64,000 nt of DNA, from positions 496,001-560,000 of the forward strand of contig JAUSNX010000004.1 in the NCBI GenBank assembly GCA_030656015.1, written 5' to 3'. Of the stretch, positions 48,632 to 58,427 are shown piece by piece. Positions within the stretch are counted from its first letter, which is position 1. Each line of letters opens with the position of its first letter. Position numbers and translations under genes: made by a program. The notes under the pieces are model-generated. The model did not search any database. It had not been told where the DNA came from and saw only the letters and a program-made list of their open reading frames with translations. The DNA is from Methanobacteriaceae archaeon. GTDB taxonomy: Archaea > Methanobacteriota > Methanobacteria > Methanobacteriales > Methanobacteriaceae.

Positions 48632-51085
48632 TTGATTAAAAAATTAACTATACTAATACTGCTTATTTTTACAATAACCATGTTGATTGGAACAGTTAGT
48701 GCAACAAATGCATATAATACTACTTTAGTATCCAATAGCAGTATTTCAAGTGGAGGAAATCATGAAAGTACAGTTCCCAGTACAAGTGCTGATGGGAATT
48801 TAATTGTATATTCATCAACATCCACCAATCTCATACCAAATAAAACCACAACCTACAACGAAAACATATTCCTGTATAATAAAAGCTCAGGGAAAACCAT
48901 TTTAATTAGTAAAGGCCTGAAAGGTAATGGTGGAAACCGAGACAGTTACAGCCCTACCATAAGTGGTGATGGAACTATTATTGCCTTTGCTTCCTGTGCC
49001 AGTGATCTGTTACCGGGACGCGTAATAAATAACACCGCCAACATCTACACTTACAATATAAATTCCGAAATTACTGAACTTATTACCGAAGGGCCAGGTG
49101 GGGCTGGGGTAAATGGGGATTGTGGCCATCCATCCATTAATTACGATGGAACGGTTATAGCCTATGAATCCCAAGCCAACAATATTTACAAAAATATGAG
49201 TAAAGCAACAAATACTTACGAAATTTTTGTTACTTATATAGATAGTTCTGGGGAAAGAAATAACACATTAATCAGTAATGAAGCTGACTTTAGCGGAGCA
49301 GGAAATAATAGATACCCTAGTATCAGTGCTAATGGTAGATTAATAGCATATTTTTCCGAACATGGCAAATTAAAAGACAATACAAGCGTAACTTATGGAA
49401 ATATTAACCTCTATGACTTGGATGAAGAAATAAACTATTTAATAAGTTATGGGGCCATTGGAAATGGAGGAAACAGTGTCAGTAACTATCCCCACATCAG
49501 TGCCGATGGGAGCACCATTGTTTTTGCTTCATTTGCCACAGATATGATCTACGGGACTTTAACCAACACTAATGAAAATATTTTCATCTATAATGATTAT
49601 ACTGGATTAATCCTCATAACCAAAGGAGCCTCTGGAAATGGAGGAAATGGATACAGTTCACGTCCCAGTATAAATGCAGACGGAACCATAATAACCTTCT
49701 ACTCCACGGCCACAGACCTAATACCCGGCCTAATAACCAATGGAAAAGAAAATATATTCGTTTATGATGTTCTTAATGATGAAATGGGCCTCATGAGTCC
49801 TGGAAGTGGAGGTAAAGGTGGAAATGCTGGAAGTTTCAATCCAGTTATTAGCTATGACGGAACAACTATAGTTTATCAATCCAGTGCCAGCGATCTTATT
49901 AAAGGAAAGAATATCATTGGAGAACAAATATACTTCACTAAGGTAAATAACGAGCCTATTGCAATTAATGATACTGTAACTCTCGCTGAGGATACCAATG
50001 TTACTATTCCAGTATTAAACAATGATACTGATCAAAATGGAGATAATTTGACCATATATAAGATTATTGGACCATTACATGGAACCGTGACTGTAAATCC
50101 AGATAAAACCATATTATACAAACCATATTCTAATTACAATGGATTAGATAGTTTTTCATACACCATTACCGATGGAAAAAATGGTTTCAGTACTGCAGTA
50201 GTTAATATAACCGTTACTCCAGTAAATGATGCTCCAGTTGCTGCAAATGATGCAAAAATGACTCCTGGAAACACTTCCGTTGTCATTCCAGTTCTATTAA
50301 ATGATAGTGATATGGATAACGATAATTTATCCATAACTGGTACCAGCAACCCATTACATGGAACAATAAATGTAAATCCAGATAAAACCATAACTTACAC
50401 CCCAAATACTGGATTTATAGGTTCTGACAGTTTTACCTACACCATAAATGACGGCCACGGGGAGGCCAGCACTGCTACAGTAACTATAACTGTTAATAAT
50501 CCACCAATTGCAGTAAATGATGTATTTAATACTCTAAACACTGTTTCCACTGCGATAGATGTCACTAAAAATGATATGGATCCTGATGGCGATAATCTAA
50601 CTGTTTCCATTTTCAGCAAACCCCTACATGGAAAAGTATCAATAAATGGAAATATAATTACTTACACCCCAAATGCAGGATACTTCGGTTCAGAAAGTTT
50701 CAAATACACTATAAATGACGGCCACGGAGGAACCAGTACTGCCACAGTTTCAGGAACTGTGATTGATGTTACACCACCAGTAGTAGTTTCAACTTATCCT
50801 AAAAATGCGGCTAAAGGTGTTTCTAGAACCAGTACCATCTACATCAAGTTTAGTGAAAACATTAAGTCCAGTATTAACTGGTCAAAAGTTGTAGTAAAAA
50901 ACAGCCGTGGACAAAATGTATCCATTAAAAAATGGATTTCCGGAAATACATTGTACATAAAACAAACCTACAAAAGAACCAAGTACAGTTATTACACAGT
51001 ATACATCCCGTCCTCTGCCATTAAAGACTATGCAGGACACAAGTTAGCTGTAAAATACACATTTAAATTCAAAACAGGGGCCTAA
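48632..51085 (+). CDS. Secreted TolB-like propeller, cadherin-like and Big_5 surface protein
   Basis: An 817-residue secreted protein. I set the start at TTG 48632 because AGGAGGGG lies 7 bases upstream and the signal peptide (TILILLIFTITMLIGTVSAT) begins right after it. Residues about 30-450 form a TolB/WD40-like propeller with repeated PSISADGTIIAFxS phrases. Three cadherin-like (Big_9-type) repeats follow (NDTVTLAEDTNVTIPVLNND; DSFSYTITDG). The end is a Big_5 domain (YPKNAAKGVSRTSTIYIKFS). There is no transmembrane anchor or MQxTG motif, so it is probably secreted or held by another surface protein. Confidence 0.9.
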   Translation: MIKKLTILILLIFTITMLIGTVSATNAYNTTLVSNSSISSGGNHESTVPSTSADGNLIVYSSTSTNLIPNKTTTYNENIFLYNKSSGKTILISKGLKGNGGNRDSYSPTISGDGTIIAFASCASDLLPGRVINNTANIYTYNINSEITELITEGPGGAGVNGDCGHPSINYDGTVIAYESQANNIYKNMSKATNTYEIFVTYIDSSGERNNTLISNEADFSGAGNNRYPSISANGRLIAYFSEHGKLKDNTSVTYGNINLYDLDEEINYLISYGAIGNGGNSVSNYPHISADGSTIVFASFATDMIYGTLTNTNENIFIYNDYTGLILITKGASGNGGNGYSSRPSINADGTIITFYSTATDLIPGLITNGKENIFVYDVLNDEMGLMSPGSGGKGGNAGSFNPVISYDGTTIVYQSSASDLIKGKNIIGEQIYFTKVNNEPIAINDTVTLAEDTNVTIPVLNNDTDQNGDNLTIYKIIGPLHGTVTVNPDKTILYKPYSNYNGLDSFSYTITDGKNGFSTAVVNITVTPVNDAPVAANDAKMTPGNTSVVIPVLLNDSDMDNDNLSITGTSNPLHGTINVNPDKTITYTPNTGFIGSDSFTYTINDGHGEASTATVTITVNNPPIAVNDVFNTLNTVSTAIDVTKNDMDPDGDNLTVSIFSKPLHGKVSINGNIITYTPNAGYFGSESFKYTINDGHGGTSTATVSGTVIDVTPPVVVSTYPKNAAKGVSRTSTIYIKFSENIKSSINWSKVVVKNSRGQNVSIKKWISGNTLYIKQTYKRTKYSYYTVYIPSSAIKDYAGHKLAVKYTFKFKTGA

Positions 51086-51177
51086 ACCCCAGTTTTTTAT
51101 TTTTGAATTTTAATGATAGAATAGTTTTTAATTTTGTTTTTAATTATTTTGGCCAGTATTTCTAATAGAGGAGACTT

Positions 51178-51786
51178 ATGAACGATCTAAAAGAAAATAA
51201 AAAATATGAAAAACAGGCCCAGTTAATTTCAGATGTTAGTAATGCTCCTATTTTGGCCTTGATTGTTTTTTCAATTATAAATTTTTACTACTTAAATTTC
51301 AATGATTTTATTAAAATAGATATCATAAGCGTTTTTTTCGCCAGCATACTGCCCGCCGTAGTAATAATAGTTTTTTTAAAGAGAAAGAATATTCATCGCG
51401 ACCTTTTGAAAAAGGAAGATCGGAAAATACCATTAATAATTGCTATTATTTCCTATTTTTTAGGCACAATCGCCCTTTTCATGATGCAAGCTCCACCCAT
51501 TAGTACCGCACTAATGTTCTGCTATTTTTCCAATACCATGATAGTAATGGTCATATCCCGATACTGGAAGATAAGCATACATTCCATGGGAATTTCAGGA
51601 CCTACAACGGGTTTAATTTTTGCATTTGGTTTGGCTGGCGCCATATTGGGATTATTAGGACCTTTGGTAATGTGGAGTCGAGTATATTTAAATCGCCATA
51701 CTGTTTCCCAAGTTTTGGTCGGATTTTTGTTCGGTTTTATACTTACTGCTGCCCAAATGATCCTATTCTTAAATTTAATTATTTAA
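51178..51786 (+). CDS. PAP2-like membrane protein
   Basis: A 202-residue membrane protein with about six transmembrane helices. The C-terminal half resembles the PAP2 phosphatase fold: SIHSMGISGPTTGL stands in for the SGH motif, and SRVYLNRHTVSQVLVGFLFG matches the SR-5x-H site. The first KxxxxxxRP motif is not obvious, so activity is uncertain. It may dephosphorylate an isoprenoid or lipid phosphate. AGAGGAGACTT before the ATG is a good ribosome site. Confidence 0.75.
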   Translation: MNDLKENKKYEKQAQLISDVSNAPILALIVFSIINFYYLNFNDFIKIDIISVFFASILPAVVIIVFLKRKNIHRDLLKKEDRKIPLIIAIISYFLGTIALFMMQAPPISTALMFCYFSNTMIVMVISRYWKISIHSMGISGPTTGLIFAFGLAGAILGLLGPLVMWSRVYLNRHTVSQVLVGFLFGFILTAAQMILFLNLII

Positions 51787-51984
51787 TTTTTTTTGTTTAG
51801 CTTAATTGAATTTCTTAAAGAACTTTAATATCATTAAAGAATTAAATATATCATAAGAGTGTATAAATATATTTCAAATTTTTTTGAAATTGTGAAATGA
51901 ACAGTATAATAAATAAATATTCATTGATAAGGATAAAATATAATATAATTACAAGTTTTTTAAATATTTTAATGGTGAAAAATA

Positions 51985-52506
51985 ATGGTTTTAAGTAGTT
52001 CAATGGGTAGTTTACTAAATGGTAAAGACGCATTAATCCTGTTTTTCGGGATTTATTTAATGATTGTAATGAATTTAATACGTAAATACCGAACATTCGA
52101 TGTTCAACTATTTTTTTCAAATGATAAAAAGAGAAGAAATCGTTTTATACGTAGATTCATCGTAGGATTCTTTTTAATAGATATTTTTCCAGTTATATGG
52201 CTTTTAATACTATATGCATTCGTTATTACACCTTACAGTGGCCCATTTCCCATTATGGCCGCAGCATTTGCCGCTTTGTCAGTTTTAGGTTTTGTAAAAA
52301 TATTACACTCAATTATCGCCACCGAAAATCACCTGAAGTTCTATTCTGCAGACGAATTTCAATATGTGGTTTCCAACTGGGGCCGGGATGATGATGATGA
52401 CAACACATTCAAAGCCCATTTTATATCAGGCATTGCTTATCTGATATTTTTCGCGTTATTAGCCTATTTAGTAGGTAATATTCCACTTTTAATAGGTGAG
52501 ATATAA
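51985..52506 (+). CDS. Hypothetical polytopic membrane protein
   Basis: A 173-residue protein with four predicted transmembrane helices and a charged loop (FFSNDKKRRNRFIRRF) between the first two. An Asp-rich run (GRDDDDDN) lies before the last helix and could bind a divalent ion. GGTGAAAAATA precedes the ATG. I recognise no family; the neighbours are also membrane proteins but separated by 198 bases. Confidence 0.65.
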   Translation: MVLSSSMGSLLNGKDALILFFGIYLMIVMNLIRKYRTFDVQLFFSNDKKRRNRFIRRFIVGFFLIDIFPVIWLLILYAFVITPYSGPFPIMAAAFAALSVLGFVKILHSIIATENHLKFYSADEFQYVVSNWGRDDDDDNTFKAHFISGIAYLIFFALLAYLVGNIPLLIGEI

Positions 52507-53075
52507 TATTTTATAAATTTCCTCAATTATATTTCCACCTTGAATTTACTAACATAATAATTCATAAAAAATCAATTTTAAATCATTAAACCCATAATCT
52601 TTAGCAACAGTTTTTCACAATACGAATAATTTTAAATTCAAAAATTAATTTATCATTTTCACAAATGAAAAAGATGGGCATTGAGAAAAAAAACTCTAAT
52701 TACTAATAAAAATTGGAATAATTACGCTGCAATAAAATGTGAAATTAAATACTGAAAAAATTCTGACTATTAGTAGTAGATATGATTAGTGTTGTAGATA
52801 AGTAGTGGTTTTCTTAGATGTTCCATGTAATAATTTTTAAACTACCTTTCAAATAGAATTTTTTAAAGTATGTGGTATCCATGTAATGGTAAAAATATCA
52901 AAGGTTTTAAGATTTTATTTTTGAATAATTATAATTCATTAAAATTTTTATTAATGTGAATCTTTCATGATTTTTTTTTTATTTTTAAAAATCTTAAAGA
53001 AATATTGAAAAATTATAGATTATAATTTTAATAAAAAAATTTTAAGAATAAAAAGTTAAAAGCAATTTTAGAATT
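52507..53075. other. Gene-free AT-rich interval
   Basis: About 570 bases of very AT-rich sequence with T-runs near 52971-52988, between the convergent membrane-protein and VapC-type genes. I see no frame over 15 codons with a ribosome site, no strong hairpin and no GC-rich block. Confidence 0.5.
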
Positions 53076-53447
53076 CTATTTCTCTAAAATTTGAGCAGGA
53101 GTGCAAACATTTTCCAGCCATTTAAAATTTTCCAAATTATCAGTTACTAAATGGGCATCCAATAAAATAGCAGTACTTCCCACAACATAATCCCTTGCAT
53201 TTTTAACGAAATCTTTAGAAGATTTTTCAATAACCATCTTTGCTTCTTCAGTTCCAATAGGAACCACTACTACATTCATCTCATTTAAAATAGTATCAAC
53301 CATTGAGGGAGTATTTCCCATATTAGTCTGATTATAAAGGTATTCCATATAAACTACAGCCGATAAATACTTTTCTTCATCAGAATTTAATAACCAGTTG
53401 AAGAACTGCTTATTATACAGCACATCTGTGTCTAAAACTAATTTCAT
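53076..53447 (-). CDS. PIN-domain toxin, VapC-type
   Basis: A 123-residue PIN-domain ribonuclease. Acidic residues are in LVLDTDVLY (Asp6, Asp8), VYMEYLY (Glu35), NARDYVVGS and LVTDNLENF, forming the Mg2+ site of VapC nucleases, which cut tRNA or rRNA. It follows an AbrB-type antitoxin gene after 14 bases on the same strand, the standard toxin-antitoxin order. The target RNA is unknown. Confidence 0.88.
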   Translation of the reverse strand: MKLVLDTDVLYNKQFFNWLLNSDEEKYLSAVVYMEYLYNQTNMGNTPSMVDTILNEMNVVVVPIGTEEAKMVIEKSSKDFVKNARDYVVGSTAILLDAHLVTDNLENFKWLENVCTPAQILEK

Positions 53448-53461
53448 ATTATTGCCTCAAA

Positions 53462-53683
53462 TTATTTTACAAGTTGAGTTGTGAAACTCTGCCTTGATCC
53501 TGAATCTGTATTTTTTGAGTTTTCATCACAAACCATCATTTCAGCCAAGGACTTAACTGTCATGATTACCCATTCACAATTATTATTTTTTACAAAGACT
53601 ACCTTATCTCCAGATTGAATATTCAAATCTTCTCTTACATCTTTTGGAATTGTCACTTGAAATTTTTTGGTAACACTAACCAT
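53462..53683 (-). CDS. AbrB/MazE-type antitoxin
   Basis: A 73-residue protein with an N-terminal swapped-hairpin AbrB domain (VSVTKKFQVTIPKDVREDLN, then SGDKVVFVKNNN) that binds DNA and probably represses its own operon. The C-terminal tail (about residues 46-73, ending FTTQLVK) would bind and block the PIN toxin encoded next to it. It is the first gene of the pair, as usual. The upstream gap to 53904 should hold its operator. Confidence 0.88.
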   Translation of the reverse strand: MVSVTKKFQVTIPKDVREDLNIQSGDKVVFVKNNNCEWVIMTVKSLAEMMVCDENSKNTDSGSRQSFTTQLVK

Positions 53684-53904
53684 GATCTCACCTTAAATTA
53701 AATAATATCCAATAATATTAGAAATGTTATCCTACCAAAATTTGGGCAGTAATACCTTAAAAAGTTTAGTATGATAAAAATTAAGTGAACTATATTAATA
53801 TTTTTTATTTGTTTTCTTGAGATTAGTTCTATTCATAATTCTTAAAATAAATTTTGGACATATGTTAAAAAAAATCTTATTTTAAGCTTATTGACTTTGA
53901 TTAT

Positions 53905-54123
53905 TTACTTAGGATAAATTAATCCTTGTACTAACGGTAAAACAATAACTGCGATCACTATGGCCCCTAAAAATGTCCATATTGATGATGAAATATTTAG
54001 CAAATACAAAATATAGAAATAAGCTGTTAAAGCAATTATAATTACTCCATAAGCAATTATTTGATATTTTAAAGTTACTTTGCTTCTTTTTTTAAGATTT
54101 CTAGTTTCCTGACCTTTTTTCAT
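53905..54123 (-). CDS. Small hypothetical membrane protein
   Basis: A 72-residue protein with a basic N terminus (KKGQETRNLKKRSKV) and two transmembrane helices separated by a short loop (LLNISSS). No family is recognised. It lies 114 bases downstream of an ABC transporter permease on the same strand and could be an accessory of it, but this is only positional. Confidence 0.55.
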   Translation of the reverse strand: MKKGQETRNLKKRSKVTLKYQIIAYGVIIIALTAYFYILYLLNISSSIWTFLGAIVIAVIVLPLVQGLIYPK

Positions 54124-54237
54124 GTATAATTCTCCAAAAATGAATTTTAAATTAAATATAAATTATGCCTATTTAAATCATTATTTATTATAATTGATCA
54201 TATTAATTATTTAAAAAAACAAAAAATAGAACAAAAC

Positions 54238-55005
54238 TCACATCAAGCTTTGTTCTTTCTTGCTAAATATTAATGCAGATATTAAAATCATTAATATAGC
54301 AAAGAAAGTGATTACAATAATGCTTATTTCTAAAGGAAGTGCTGATTCACCTAAAGTAGCGGCTCTCAGTGCATCCACACCATAAGTCAAGGGATTTATA
54401 TAAACTGCTGCCTGGAGCCATGTGGGCAGTCCCGTGATGGGAAACAGTGCTCCACTCAAAAGGAACATAGGTAAAACAATGAAACTCATTATAAGGTTAA
54501 ATCCCTCCATACTATCTGTAAAAGCGGCAATAACCAGGCCCATACCCCCAAGTCCCACTGACATTATCAAAGCTATTATAATACAAAGAACGAATGTCAG
54601 AGGATCCATAGCGACCCCTACAATGAAAGAAAGAATCAATAAAATAGACGCTTGAATTACTGATGCAGTGCTGATTCCCAATGCTTTCCCCAATACAATA
54701 GAGGGTCTTGAAATGGGAGCAACCAATATTTCCTTTAAAAACCCGTATTGGCGATCCATAATAACCGAAAGGCCAGAAAAGATAGATGTGAAAAGAATGG
54801 TTTGGCCAATTATTCCTGGATAAATAAATGCCTGATACCCACCAGGTATGTTCCCACCAAATCTTACTGCTGATCCCAAACCAGTTCCAAATATTATTAG
54901 CCATAAAAGCGGAGTTACCACAGAAGTCACAATTCGGGAGCGGTATCTGAAAAATCTCTTGGTTTCTCTGAGCCATATAGTATATATTCCTTCAATTTCT
55001 GCCAT
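54238..55005 (-). CDS. ABC-2 type transporter permease, DrrB-like
   Basis: A 255-residue permease with six transmembrane helices. The ABC-2 signature is seen in the amphipathic N terminus (YTIWLRETKRFFRYRSRIVTS) and in FPITGLPTWLQAAVYINPLTYGVDALRAAT. It is the membrane partner of the ATPase encoded 76 bases upstream. Together they form an exporter of the daunorubicin-resistance type. The substrate may be a lipid, glycan or drug. Confidence 0.92.
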   Translation of the reverse strand: MAEIEGIYTIWLRETKRFFRYRSRIVTSVVTPLLWLIIFGTGLGSAVRFGGNIPGGYQAFIYPGIIGQTILFTSIFSGLSVIMDRQYGFLKEILVAPISRPSIVLGKALGISTASVIQASILLILSFIVGVAMDPLTFVLCIIIALIMSVGLGGMGLVIAAFTDSMEGFNLIMSFIVLPMFLLSGALFPITGLPTWLQAAVYINPLTYGVDALRAATLGESALPLEISIIVITFFAILMILISALIFSKKEQSLM

Positions 55006-55081
55006 TACTAGGCCCCCAAATATATTTGAGAATCTACAAACATCAAATTAGATTTATAAAATTTAAAACGGACCAATAGCA

Positions 55082-56026
55082 TTATTTCCCCTCACTACTA
55101 ATCTTAGAACCTGTAAATTTAATAAAAACATCTTCTAAATTGGGATGTTCCAGCTCAATAGACCGAATAGGGAATCCTTGTTCGCTGGCAAATCCAACAA
55201 CTGCAGGAATTAGGTTTTCTCCCATTTCAACCATTAATTTGACCTCACCATCCACTGAAAATGCCTCTTTTATGAATCCTAGGGTTTTAACTTTTTCTAC
55301 AAACTCCTCTGGAGAATCTACAGTAATAGTAAGAGTATCTGCTTTTAGATCCCTTTTTAGATTTTTCGGAGATTCAGAAGTGATTATATGACCCTGATTA
55401 ATAATAGCCACCTCATCACAGAGTTTATCTGCCTCTTCCATGTAGTGTGTGGTTAAGAGGACTGTAATATCATGATTCTGGTTTAAATCATAAATATAAT
55501 CCCATATACTTTCCCTGGTTTGAGGGTCAAGGCCTAGGGTTGGTTCATCTAAAAAAAGAACTTTAGGGTGATGAATTAAGCCCCTGCCAATTTCAAGCCG
55601 TCTTTTCATTCCTCCAGAATATGTTTTCACATATTCATCTGCTTTTTTACCCAGTGCTATTAAATCCAGGACTTCATCCAACCTTTCCTGTCGAATGTCT
55701 TTAGGAACCCCATATAATGCAGCATGCATTTCCAGATGTTCCCTACCTGTTAAAATATCATCCAGTGCTCTTGATTGAAATACAATTCCAATGGATGCTC
55801 TAACTTGCTTGGCCTGTTTTTCAATATCATAACCATTTACCATTGCCGAACCACCAGTAGGACGCAGTATAGTACACAGCATAGAAATTAATGTAGTCTT
55901 GCCCGCCCCATTAGGTCCTAAAACACCATATATGCTATTTCTAGGTACTTTAAGATCAATAGAATCTACGGCCGTGAAACTATCATATTTTTTACTGATT
56001 TTATTAGTTTCAATTGCATAGCCCAT
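55082..56026 (-). CDS. ABC transporter ATPase, DrrA-like
   Basis: A 314-residue ATPase. Walker A is GPNGAGKTTLISM, the Q loop FQSRALDDILTGREHL, the signature YSGGMKRRLEIGRGL, Walker B VLFLDEPTLGLD and the switch His is in LLTTHYMEEADKLCD. The C-terminal 90 residues (ADTLTITVDSPEEF onward) are the DrrA-type regulatory extension. The gene is first in the operon with the permease at 54238-55005. Confidence 0.95.
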   Translation of the reverse strand: MGYAIETNKISKKYDSFTAVDSIDLKVPRNSIYGVLGPNGAGKTTLISMLCTILRPTGGSAMVNGYDIEKQAKQVRASIGIVFQSRALDDILTGREHLEMHAALYGVPKDIRQERLDEVLDLIALGKKADEYVKTYSGGMKRRLEIGRGLIHHPKVLFLDEPTLGLDPQTRESIWDYIYDLNQNHDITVLLTTHYMEEADKLCDEVAIINQGHIITSESPKNLKRDLKADTLTITVDSPEEFVEKVKTLGFIKEAFSVDGEVKLMVEMGENLIPAVVGFASEQGFPIRSIELEHPNLEDVFIKFTGSKISSEGK

Positions 56027-56080
56027 TTTATTACCCCGATTTATATTAAAATGATATCAATCAATATAGATTATTTAATG

Positions 56081-56183
56081 GATTTAAAAAACACTATTCT
56101 AAGCTAAAACTTAATTTAAACCCAAAATAATGATTTAAAAAGCACTATTCTAAGCTAAAACTTAATTTAAACCCACAAATAAT
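56081..56183. repeat. Tandem 51-base direct repeat
   Basis: Two units, 56081-56131 and 56132-56183, share GATTTAAAAA, CACTATTCTAAGC and TAATTTAAACCCA, differing at two positions (an A/G substitution and one inserted C). It lies in the promoter region of the ABC ATPase gene and ends in the start of a partial third unit. Confidence 0.85.
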
Positions 56184-56382
56184 GATTAAATCTATTCAAT
56201 TAATTTAGCTTCTACCTTAAATATTGATAAAGTAATTAATAAAATATTTGAAATGCATATTTTCAAATAATTTCCCCATTATCCAATTTAATTCAAAAAG
56301 AATTTTAATAAAATTATATTACTTTTAACTCTATAATATAATCAGTGATAATCGATTAAATTATAATCCGGTGGTGGGGTAA

Positions 56383-57750
56383 ATGATATTTGAAATGATT
56401 AAATCAGCAGGCATTGCCCATAATTCTTATTTTTTAGGTGACCATGGCAAAGCCAGCGTAATAGATCCTCGAAGAGATGTAGATATTTATATTGATCTGG
56501 CAGAGGCCAATAATTTCAAAATAGAATACGTTTTTGAAACACATCGTAATGAAGATTACATCATTGGTTCTTTGGAGCTGGCAGAACTTACTGGGGCCAA
56601 AATACTTCATGGTTCACAAGTTGATTTTGCTTATGGAAACCCTGTATTCGATAAAGACAAATTTAGCTTAGGTTCTCTAGAACTAGAAGTTTTAGAAACA
56701 CCAGGCCATACTAAAGAAAGTATATCGCTTGTAATTAAAGATAAAAGTATTTCTGATAATTCGCAGATGGTTTTTGTGGGAGATGCGCTTTTTGCCGGTG
56801 CAGTAGGTCGGGTTGATTTTTTTGGAAAGTCAGAAACTCCGCATATGGCCCAATTATTATACAACAGCATACAGCAAAAAATACTGCCCCTGGGAGATCA
56901 GACCATAATTTACCCATCCCATGGAGCCGGTTCAGTTTGTGGAGCAGATATTCGGGAACAAGACATAACCACCATAGGTTATGAAAAAAAGACAAATCCC
57001 CTGTTGCAGCTAAGTGAAGAAGAATTTATTCAGAGAAAAGTTGAAGAAAAACTTTATACTCCACCTTACTTTAGGCAAATGGAAATTAGCAATCAGAATG
57101 GGCCCAAAATATTGGGGAGTATCCCCTATCTAACCCCATTGAATGCACACGAAGTTAAGTCTGAGGCATCTGAAGGTGCTCAAATAGTTGATGTTAGAAA
57201 GCCAACCAGCTTTGGTGGAGGTCACATTCCAGGCAGCATTAATATTTGGAGAGAAGGTCTGGGAGCTTATGCAGGATGGTTCTTGAATTACGAAGATCCC
57301 ATAATTATCATTGATGATAATGAGCAAAAAATGGATGAAATTAAACGTTATCTGATTAGATTAGGTTACGATAATATTTATGGTCATTTATCAGATGGTT
57401 TTCTATCATGGTATATGGCTGCTATGAAAGTTGAAAATTTAGATATATGGTCCGTTCACCAGTTAAAAGAAGCTCAAGATAATGGACAAGATATGTTTTT
57501 ACTGGATGTAAGAAAATTAAATGATCATAAAAAGAAATATATTAAAAATTCCCACAATATATGGGTAGGAGAAGTGCCTTTAAAACTAAATGAAATTCCA
57601 AAAGACCAAGAAGTTATAATATACTGTGATTCTGGTTATAAATCAACTATTGCTGCTAGCATATTACAAAAAAATGGATATAAATCCGTTAAAAGTGTTT
57701 TAGGTAGTATGGGGGCCTGGTTAAATGCCGAATATCCGGTGGTTAAATAA
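56383..57750 (+). CDS. MBL-fold and double rhodanese protein, ETHE1-like
   Basis: A 455-residue protein. Residues about 1-240 are a metallo-beta-lactamase fold of the persulfide dioxygenase (ETHE1)/glyoxalase II group, with GHTKESISLV, FVGDALFAGAVGR and PSHGAGSVCG. The usual THxHADH metal site is THRNEDY, so two metal-binding His are lost. Two rhodanese domains follow: the first (QIVDVRKPTSFGGGHIPG) lacks the active Cys, the second has it (VIIYCDSGYKS). It likely handles persulfide sulfur, but catalysis by the first domain is uncertain. A GGTGGGGT site precedes the ATG. Confidence 0.9.
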   Translation: MIFEMIKSAGIAHNSYFLGDHGKASVIDPRRDVDIYIDLAEANNFKIEYVFETHRNEDYIIGSLELAELTGAKILHGSQVDFAYGNPVFDKDKFSLGSLELEVLETPGHTKESISLVIKDKSISDNSQMVFVGDALFAGAVGRVDFFGKSETPHMAQLLYNSIQQKILPLGDQTIIYPSHGAGSVCGADIREQDITTIGYEKKTNPLLQLSEEEFIQRKVEEKLYTPPYFRQMEISNQNGPKILGSIPYLTPLNAHEVKSEASEGAQIVDVRKPTSFGGGHIPGSINIWREGLGAYAGWFLNYEDPIIIIDDNEQKMDEIKRYLIRLGYDNIYGHLSDGFLSWYMAAMKVENLDIWSVHQLKEAQDNGQDMFLLDVRKLNDHKKKYIKNSHNIWVGEVPLKLNEIPKDQEVIIYCDSGYKSTIAASILQKNGYKSVKSVLGSMGAWLNAEYPVVK

Positions 57751-57839
57751 AATAATCATTAAAACCCCCTATATATTATGAATTATATAAATAATTATTG
57801 AATTCATTAAAAAATTAAAAAAAATTAAAAGGTGATGTT

Positions 57840-58319
57840 TTGAGTTTATACAAAGTGCCCCTAATAAAAAAAAATGAGTACGATTCTATTATCAAAAATA
57901 ATTTCATTAGTAGAATTGCCTTCACTGGAGAATATCCATATATCGCCCCATTTCTATATGTTTTTCAAGATAATCATCTTTATTTCTTATCTACAAAATA
58001 TGGGAAAAAAATCAAGAGATTGGAGAAAAATCCTAGGGTAGCTGTGGAAATAGAAGAATATAATGATGACTTATCCAATTACCAGTTTGTAACCTTGCAA
58101 GGTCAGATTATAGAAGAACAATCACCTGAAAAACGAAAAGAAGTAAGACAGCTTTTTGCCAATCTTATTGAATCACAGGGTTTATCTAGAAATATTTTAG
58201 CTGCTTTAGGCCATTCTCCTGAGGATCCATTAGCTTGTCTCGTTCAAAAAGAGTGTTCTTATGTTTGGAAGTTAGTTAATGTTCAATCAATTATTGGTAT
58301 AAAAAAAGCAGAATCATAA
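57840..58319 (+). CDS. Pyridoxamine 5'-phosphate oxidase-like flavin protein
   Basis: A 159-residue PNPOx-like (split-barrel) protein. TTG at 57840 is chosen because AAAGGTGATG lies directly upstream. The barrel strands include IAPFLYVFQDNHLYFLSTK and KNPRVAVEIEEYND, with NYQFVTLQGQIIEE as the later strand. Such small proteins bind FMN, F420 or haem. The cofactor cannot be told here. It follows the MBL-rhodanese gene after 89 bases on the same strand. Confidence 0.82.
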   Translation: MSLYKVPLIKKNEYDSIIKNNFISRIAFTGEYPYIAPFLYVFQDNHLYFLSTKYGKKIKRLEKNPRVAVEIEEYNDDLSNYQFVTLQGQIIEEQSPEKRKEVRQLFANLIESQGLSRNILAALGHSPEDPLACLVQKECSYVWKLVNVQSIIGIKKAES

Positions 58320-58427
58320 ATATCAATAGAATATCAATACATTCCGGATTAACAAAACAACAATAAATTTAATATTTAAAATTTTTAAGAGTATTAAATA
58401 AATTAGATTTAAAATCAAACAAAAAAT
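58320..58427. other. AT-rich spacer
   Basis: AT-rich spacer after the flavin protein gene; no frame or repeat seen. Confidence 0.4.

Noticed and set aside
48490-48735. An 81-codon minus-strand hydrophobic frame
   Set aside because: It overlaps the start, ribosome site and signal peptide of the 817-residue surface protein on the other strand and has no site of its own.
53076-54123. A larger defence island around the VapBC-type pair
   Set aside because: The neighbours are a small membrane protein and an ordinary ABC exporter; no restriction, nuclease or other defence gene is present.
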